Part shown: positions 60,693 through 64,000 of the stretch, piece by piece
Layout: every line of letters starts with the position of its first letter
Position numbering within the stretch: the stretch's first letter is position 1
Assembly: GCA_964513515.1 (NCBI GenBank)
Contig: CAZEMP010000003.1
Location: 62,001-126,000, forward strand
Origin: Bog-1340 sp964513515
Lineage (GTDB): Bacteria; Patescibacteriota; Minisyncoccia; Phycocordibacterales; GWA1-40-21
Direction: 5' to 3'
Length of the DNA stretch: 64,000 bases
Translations under genes and position numbers: made by a program
The notes under the pieces: generated by a model
Database searches by the model: none
What the model saw: the letters and a program-made list of their open reading frames with translations, nothing else
What the model was told of the DNA's origin: nothing

Positions 60693-61684
60693 AAAATAGA
60701 TTCATGTTTAAAACTCGAAATCATTTCAGGAAGTGTATTTTTGTCTAAACCAAGAGTGGCTAAACTGTCAGTAATTTTCTTTCTCAAAATTCTCACCCTT
60801 TCTTTTTGATGACGTGATAATTCTTTTGGTAAATGAGCCAATACTTCAGTACCATAGATAACTAACAGAGTCTCTTTTTCAAAAAGCGATGAGTCGGCGG
60901 ATTCGGAAAGTTTTATTAGAATTTTGCGAGCATTCTGATAGCGGGGAATAGAGGTCAAAAAGTTTTTGTCTTGCAAAGTTGCGACAAGCCTTTCTATGCC
61001 AATAGCATAACCAGCTACATAGTTAATTGGTGTTAGATTTCCTCTTTTAATTTTGAAGCAGTTAAACACTATCGTTCCTATCTCTATACCCCGATACGCA
61101 ACTTCCAGTCGTGGTCCAACTAAAGCACCCTCAACTGGATTTATATCTACGTTGGCCAATGATTTAACAGGAAACAATTTAACCTTATTCATCAGGATTT
61201 TTCTAGAAATATTGTCAGTCGGAAAATCATACTTTCTTTTGAGTAATTTGTCCCTTCCGTCAGATTTACCTCCAAGCGTTATTCCGTTTAGGTAACTAAT
61301 CTCTATTTGGCCTAAGTCTATATTAAATAGATTAAGAAGATCTAGGAATTGTAGAATAGTTTTCTCTTGCAATTGGTGAAATCTAGGATCTTTAAATGGT
61401 TCAATAAAATTTTCACCTAAATCAATACTGTTAGCAAAAATACCCATATGAAACAGAAAAGAATGTATATAATCAGGATTGTCTTGTATACGTAAACATC
61501 TATCAATACCCCATAATGATTGGACTTTTTCTGGAAGAACAGATATTTCTTTATGAAATCCACTCACATTGAACTCTCCCTGAAATTGATTATTGGAAAT
61601 ATTTGAAAAATTCGTAAGTACTATATTTGCTCTATCCATATGAAAATCTTCCAGTTGCGATAGTATTTTATTTATTTTTTTCAT
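60689..61684 (-). CDS. Alanyl-tRNA synthetase-like class II protein
   Basis: 331 residues resembling the AlaRS catalytic core rather than a full synthetase. VQSLWGIDRCLRIQDNPDYI recalls the AlaRS motif around QKCLRTxDID. SFLFHMGIFANSIDLGENFI recalls FEMLGNFSFGD. GPRLEVAYRGIEIGTIVFNCFKI and NYVAGYAIGIERLVATLQ have the form of motifs 2-3 (GPxxEI...LVF; GIERL). No editing, oligomerisation or C-Ala domain is present. So it may activate an amino acid or similar carboxylate for use other than tRNA charging. The assignment rests on motif resemblance. Four-base overlaps with both neighbours make a tight operon. Confidence 0.6.
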   Translation of the reverse strand: MKKINKILSQLEDFHMDRANIVLTNFSNISNNQFQGEFNVSGFHKEISVLPEKVQSLWGIDRCLRIQDNPDYIHSFLFHMGIFANSIDLGENFIEPFKDPRFHQLQEKTILQFLDLLNLFNIDLGQIEISYLNGITLGGKSDGRDKLLKRKYDFPTDNISRKILMNKVKLFPVKSLANVDINPVEGALVGPRLEVAYRGIEIGTIVFNCFKIKRGNLTPINYVAGYAIGIERLVATLQDKNFLTSIPRYQNARKILIKLSESADSSLFEKETLLVIYGTEVLAHLPKELSRHQKERVRILRKKITDSLATLGLDKNTLPEMISSFKHESIL

Positions 61685-62382
61685 TTTTCGATATGAAACT
61701 TATTTACAGACATTCTATGAAATTTTTCTTTACCATTTTTTCCATTAACTAAAGTAACAGCAAAGTCATCAATAATAATAGAACCGTTCATTTGTGGAGC
61801 AGCCAAAACAAGCGATTGATATTCTCCTCCTTCGCCAGCGGCATCAACTTTCATTGCAACAAGCTCATTTATTAAAGATTGGTCTATTGTCCTACCAACA
61901 AAACTTTTTGGAAGATTGCCTTGTCGAACACTTACGATTACTGATTCAATTTTTGCCAATACTACTTTTTTCATATAATCCAAATCATTTTCTCTCGTTG
62001 GGCAGGCCTCACGAGCTGGTCGTACAAGTGTTACTCCCAAAGCACCAGCCAACATATCACCTATACCAGAAGTGTAAGGGTGCCATAAGTCACCTGTAAC
62101 TAAGTGTGTTATTTTATCTTGCTGGACAAGTTTATTAAGTTTAACAAATAGCTCGTGCATATAATTTTTACCCGAACCAATAGTAAGTTCTTTGAATGGA
62201 ATACCAAGTAAGTCCAACTGCTTTTTTCTTATTTTTTCATCCGCTTCTGGACCAGCATGTAGCTGGGTATCACCAGATTCAGATTGGATACTCACAATAT
62301 ATTCAATAGGACCTTTTTCTAAAGTTTTTGCAAGAGAGTAGAAACTATCCTTACCCCCACTGAATAAGATGATGGTTTTCAT
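61681..62382 (-). CDS. Dph6-like (DUF71) adenine nucleotide alpha hydrolase
   Basis: PP-loop ATP pyrophosphatase. The N-terminal ILFSGGKDSFYSLAKTLE carries the SGGKDS loop and the C-terminal VDAAGEGGEYQSLVL carries the family's GEGGEY string; GRTIDQSLINEL and SIIIDDFAV match Dph6 as well. Archaeal and eukaryotic Dph6 amidate diphthine on elongation factor 2. Bacteria have no diphthamide, so another adenylation or amidation substrate is expected. It is the first gene of a three-gene operon with an AlaRS-like protein and an SDR. Confidence 0.85.
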   Translation of the reverse strand: MKTIILFSGGKDSFYSLAKTLEKGPIEYIVSIQSESGDTQLHAGPEADEKIRKKQLDLLGIPFKELTIGSGKNYMHELFVKLNKLVQQDKITHLVTGDLWHPYTSGIGDMLAGALGVTLVRPAREACPTRENDLDYMKKVVLAKIESVIVSVRQGNLPKSFVGRTIDQSLINELVAMKVDAAGEGGEYQSLVLAAPQMNGSIIIDDFAVTLVNGKNGKEKFHRMSVNKFHIEK

Positions 62383-62434
62383 AGCTTTTTCAGCTTATCA
62401 AATTTTTCCAGGTAAGTAAAACAGCCCCAAACCC

Positions 62435-62462
62435 TTGACATTACCTCTAATTAGTGTATAAT
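62435..62462 (+). promoter_or_regulatory. Consensus sigma70 promoter
   Basis: TTGACA at 62435-62440, 16-nt spacer, TATAAT at 62457-62462. Both boxes are perfect matches to the consensus. Confidence 0.85.
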
Positions 62463-62496
62463 TTAGAGTAGCAAAGTTCATTAATATAATCACTTC

Positions 62497-62548
62497 ATGA
62501 GACTAGCTTTTTGTAGCTAAATTTTTGGCCATAAAAAGCTAGTCTCAT
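62497..62548 (+). promoter_or_regulatory. Long leader hairpin
   Basis: ATGAGACTAGCTTTTT and AAAAAGCTAGTCTCAT, a perfect 16-bp stem with a 20-nt loop. It sits in the untranslated leader about 30 nt after the predicted start of transcription. A second hairpin GTCAGA/TCTGAC follows near 62569-62586. A possible attenuator or RNA-stability element. Confidence 0.6.
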
Positions 62549-62605
62549 AGTTAGAGACAAGTCGCAACAGTCAGAGCGAATCTGACATGACAAAGGAGAA
62601 CGACG

Positions 62606-63394
62606 ATGACCGCAAGGATCACGTCTGACCAGGAAAAGCAGTTCCGCCGTTTCGTCGAGGACGCGAGCAATCGCGCTCTCAAGGAAGTTTCTCCCGACAA
62701 GGATGGCCTGCAGAGGCTTTTCGAGAAGGGCGGGGACTTTCAGTTGAGCATCATGACCAGCATCCGTCGCTTCACGGCGAAGATGCCGGATTACGAGCTC
62801 GCTCGCACGATTCTCGGCAAGGATTTCATCTCGCCCGAGGAGATCGCCAAGGCGCGCAAGGGCATCGTCTACACCGAAGACCAGCTCATGGAATTCGGCA
62901 AGACTTTGCCTTCGCAAGAGGTGCTCGAGTGGTGTCGCGACAACGGCTACATGCTCGTGGCAGGACCCGCGAAAGCGATGTCGCTTATCGAGATCCGCGG
63001 ACTCAAGTCCTCGCACTTCTACTCGAAGAGCGAGGGCTGGTACGCAGAAGACAAGGAGAAGTTTTCCCGGGAAGACAAGGTCGAGACGAAATGGCTTATG
63101 CTTCGCAAGAAGCCTATCACCAACTCGACCGAGAAGTCCTGGGACGAACAGCAGAAACTTCTCTCGAAGCTCGAGAGCGTGCCGAACGCTGCCGAAGTCG
63201 TCTGGGGACTCACTGTGTACAAGGCCGTCCGGGGCATTTACCTGCTCCCGAACGTCTACGTGCGTACGTCGTCTCTCGACTCGGTCGGCAGCCGCGTCGA
63301 CGTCGGCAGCTTCGACGACGGGGGTCTCAGCGTCAGCAACTGCTGGGGCGACTACCGCGTCGACCACATCGGGTTGTCGGCCTCTCGGAAGTGA
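62606..63394 (+). CDS. GC-rich orphan protein, 262 residues
   Basis: Unrecognised family. The first half is helical and charged (MTARITSDQEKQFRRFVEDA...). The middle contains LEWCRDNGYMLVAGPAKAMS and GLKSSHFYSKSEGWYAEDK. The C-terminal 65 residues form a distinct block rich in Val, Ser, Asp, Gly (VVWGLTVYKAVRGIYLLPNV, RVDVGSFDDGGLSVSNCWG) that looks like a small beta domain. AAAGGAG lies before the ATG. Its GC content and codon use (many GAG, CTC, TCG, CGC) differ sharply from the neighbouring operon, so transfer is likely. Perfect promoter and terminator of its own. Confidence 0.75.
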   Translation: MTARITSDQEKQFRRFVEDASNRALKEVSPDKDGLQRLFEKGGDFQLSIMTSIRRFTAKMPDYELARTILGKDFISPEEIAKARKGIVYTEDQLMEFGKTLPSQEVLEWCRDNGYMLVAGPAKAMSLIEIRGLKSSHFYSKSEGWYAEDKEKFSREDKVETKWLMLRKKPITNSTEKSWDEQQKLLSKLESVPNAAEVVWGLTVYKAVRGIYLLPNVYVRTSSLDSVGSRVDVGSFDDGGLSVSNCWGDYRVDHIGLSASRK

Positions 63395-63432
63395 TGCCTG
63401 AATCCTTGAGGGCTTGTCCCTCTTGGATTCTT

Positions 63433-63503
63433 GAGCCTCCGCGCAGATTTTTTCGCTACCAGAGTTGGTAACGGAGAAAACTGCGCGGGGGCTCTATTTT
63501 TTT
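63433..63503 (+). terminator. Large rho-independent terminator
   Basis: GAGCCTCCGCGCAG (63433-63446) and CTGCGCGGGGGCTC (63481-63494) then TATTTTTTT. An inner TACCAGAG/TTGGTA stem fills the loop. Confidence 0.85.
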
Positions 63504-63581
63504 ATAAAATAATATTTTGGATGAAGGATTAATTTATTTAATCTTAGATATTCCCCAATGCTCTGCATCGGTTCATATTCC

Positions 63582-63660
63582 GTCTTTGCGAGCAAGGCGA
63601 AGCAATCCAGCATTTTACATATAATACAACCTGGATTGCCACGCTTCGCTCGCAAAGACA
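63582..63660. repeat. Family A palindromic repeat, copy
   Basis: GTCTTTGCGAGCAAGGCGAA, GCAATCCAGC, AT centre, CCTGGATTGCC, ACGCTTCGCTCGCAAAGAC. Confidence 0.85.
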
Positions 63661-63677
63661 AATAAAACAATAACGAA

Positions 63678-63703
63678 TACCTCGTCAGCTCTGCTGCGAG
63701 GTA
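63678..63703. repeat. Short hairpin upstream of the last gene
   Basis: TACCTCG, CAG/CTG inner stem, CGAGGTA, then GTTTATTTA. The rest of 63504-63796 shows no further feature. Confidence 0.5.
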
Positions 63704-63796
63704 GTTTATTTATTAAACCATTTGCATTATTAATATAATTCCTAGGTTTACTTCCGAATTGCCTTTCCCTCCATTTTAAGCTAATATGGCAGGCTT

Positions 63797-64000
63797 ATGA
63801 AGATACTTATCCTAGGGGGAGGTGCTACAGGCTCTATAACGGCTAAAATACTAGCTGATTTTGATATTGTTAAGAAAGTCTATGTGGGGGACATAAATGA
63901 TAAAAATGCCAAAAAGTTCCTCGCTACCCATCCAAAGATAGTATTTAAACTTCTTGATGCTACTAAAAAAGAACATGTAAAAGAGGTCCTAAAAGATTGC
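63797..64000 (+). CDS. Saccharopine dehydrogenase-like protein, N-terminal part
   Basis: Cut by the window end; 68 residues visible. It starts MKILILGGGATGSITAKILA with a GxGxxG-type NAD(P) site, then DINDKNAKKFLATHPK, as in the saccharopine dehydrogenase NADP-binding domain. TAATAT at 63782-63787 lies nine bases before the ATG. Whether it acts in lysine or carboxynorspermidine metabolism cannot be read from this part. Confidence 0.75.
   Translation, partial: MKILILGGGATGSITAKILADFDIVKKVYVGDINDKNAKKFLATHPKIVFKLLDATKKEHVKEVLKDC

Noticed and set aside
62495..63367. Minus-strand open frame of 290 codons opposite the 262-residue gene
   Set aside because: Same GC-driven shadow effect; Val/Asp/Arg-rich translation without motifs. 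The plus frame has the perfect promoter, ribosome site and terminator.
1..64000. CRISPR array or cas genes
   Set aside because: No regularly spaced direct repeats with unique spacers and no Cas motifs. The dispersed palindromes are far apart.
1..64000. Recoded UGA as in some CPR lineages
   Set aside because: TGA ends several complete genes at the expected family length (for example the helicase at 17460 and the gene at 33989), and no conserved Gly or Trp is encoded by TGA in the motifs I read.

Overview
The window looks like a piece of a Candidate Phyla Radiation (Patescibacteria) genome, most likely a Parcubacteria-type lineage. This is inferred from gene content and style, not from a marker-gene tree. 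The DNA is AT-rich and densely packed, and TGA is used as a stop. Several housekeeping proteins are reduced: ThrS without its TGS domain, a 762-residue hinge-less SMC and a 407-residue UvrC. No biosynthetic operons are seen, and energy metabolism is represented by a phosphoketolase plus acetate kinase pair. The scaffold contains a 10-N gap at 52406-52415 inside uvrA, flanked by sequence that does not belong to uvrA.

Layout. 1-2000: the 5' part of thrS (minus) behind a T-box riboswitch. 2000-9030: dnaE, rnhB, a small membrane protein, rpmF, a NusB-Nudix fusion, rnc and two unknown proteins. 9141-17460: mini-SMC, rnr, rpsP-khpA-trmD and a PIF1-like helicase. 17485-19389: a DKNYY-repeat membrane protein apparently inserted at the 3' end of the helicase gene. 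19908-23458: phosphoketolase and acetate kinase. 23556-27126: a minus-strand envelope cluster (secreted protein, FAD oxidoreductase, cupredoxin, small membrane protein). 27175-33053: tspO, three unknown genes (two of them paralogous), an MFS carrier, a DEDD exonuclease and an ABC-F protein. 33174-35150: a three-gene cassette ending in a GC-rich ParB-like gene. 35523-45623: DEAD-box helicase, an AlkD-like protein, a membrane-anchored Clp ATPase with a degenerate first AAA+ domain, a CAP-domain protein, a pseudouridine synthase, a LOG-family protein and an FKBP. 45812-59500: tgt, uvrB, a histidine kinase and response regulator pair, uvrA, uvrC, ddl and trhO. 59741: tRNA-Ala(TGC). 60039-62382: a tight operon of Dph6-like ATP pyrophosphatase, AlaRS-like synthetase and SDR. 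62606-63394: a GC-rich orphan gene. 63797 to the end: the start of a saccharopine-dehydrogenase-like gene.

Two expression styles coexist. Many core genes carry a TATAAT-like box only 6-10 nt upstream of the ATG and no Shine-Dalgarno sequence, which predicts leaderless mRNAs. A second set consists mostly of small, composition-shifted orphan genes and two or three candidate small RNAs. These sit between core genes, each with a consensus-like TTGACA/TATAAT promoter, usually a strong AAGGAGG ribosome site and its own terminator.

The intergenic space also holds at least three families of dispersed palindromic repeats. Copies have entered the coding sequences of tgt, the AlkD-like gene and probably uvrC in frame.

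The most unusual unit is the three-gene operon at 60039-62382. The two best candidate structured RNAs lie at 38207-38343 and 42877-42997.
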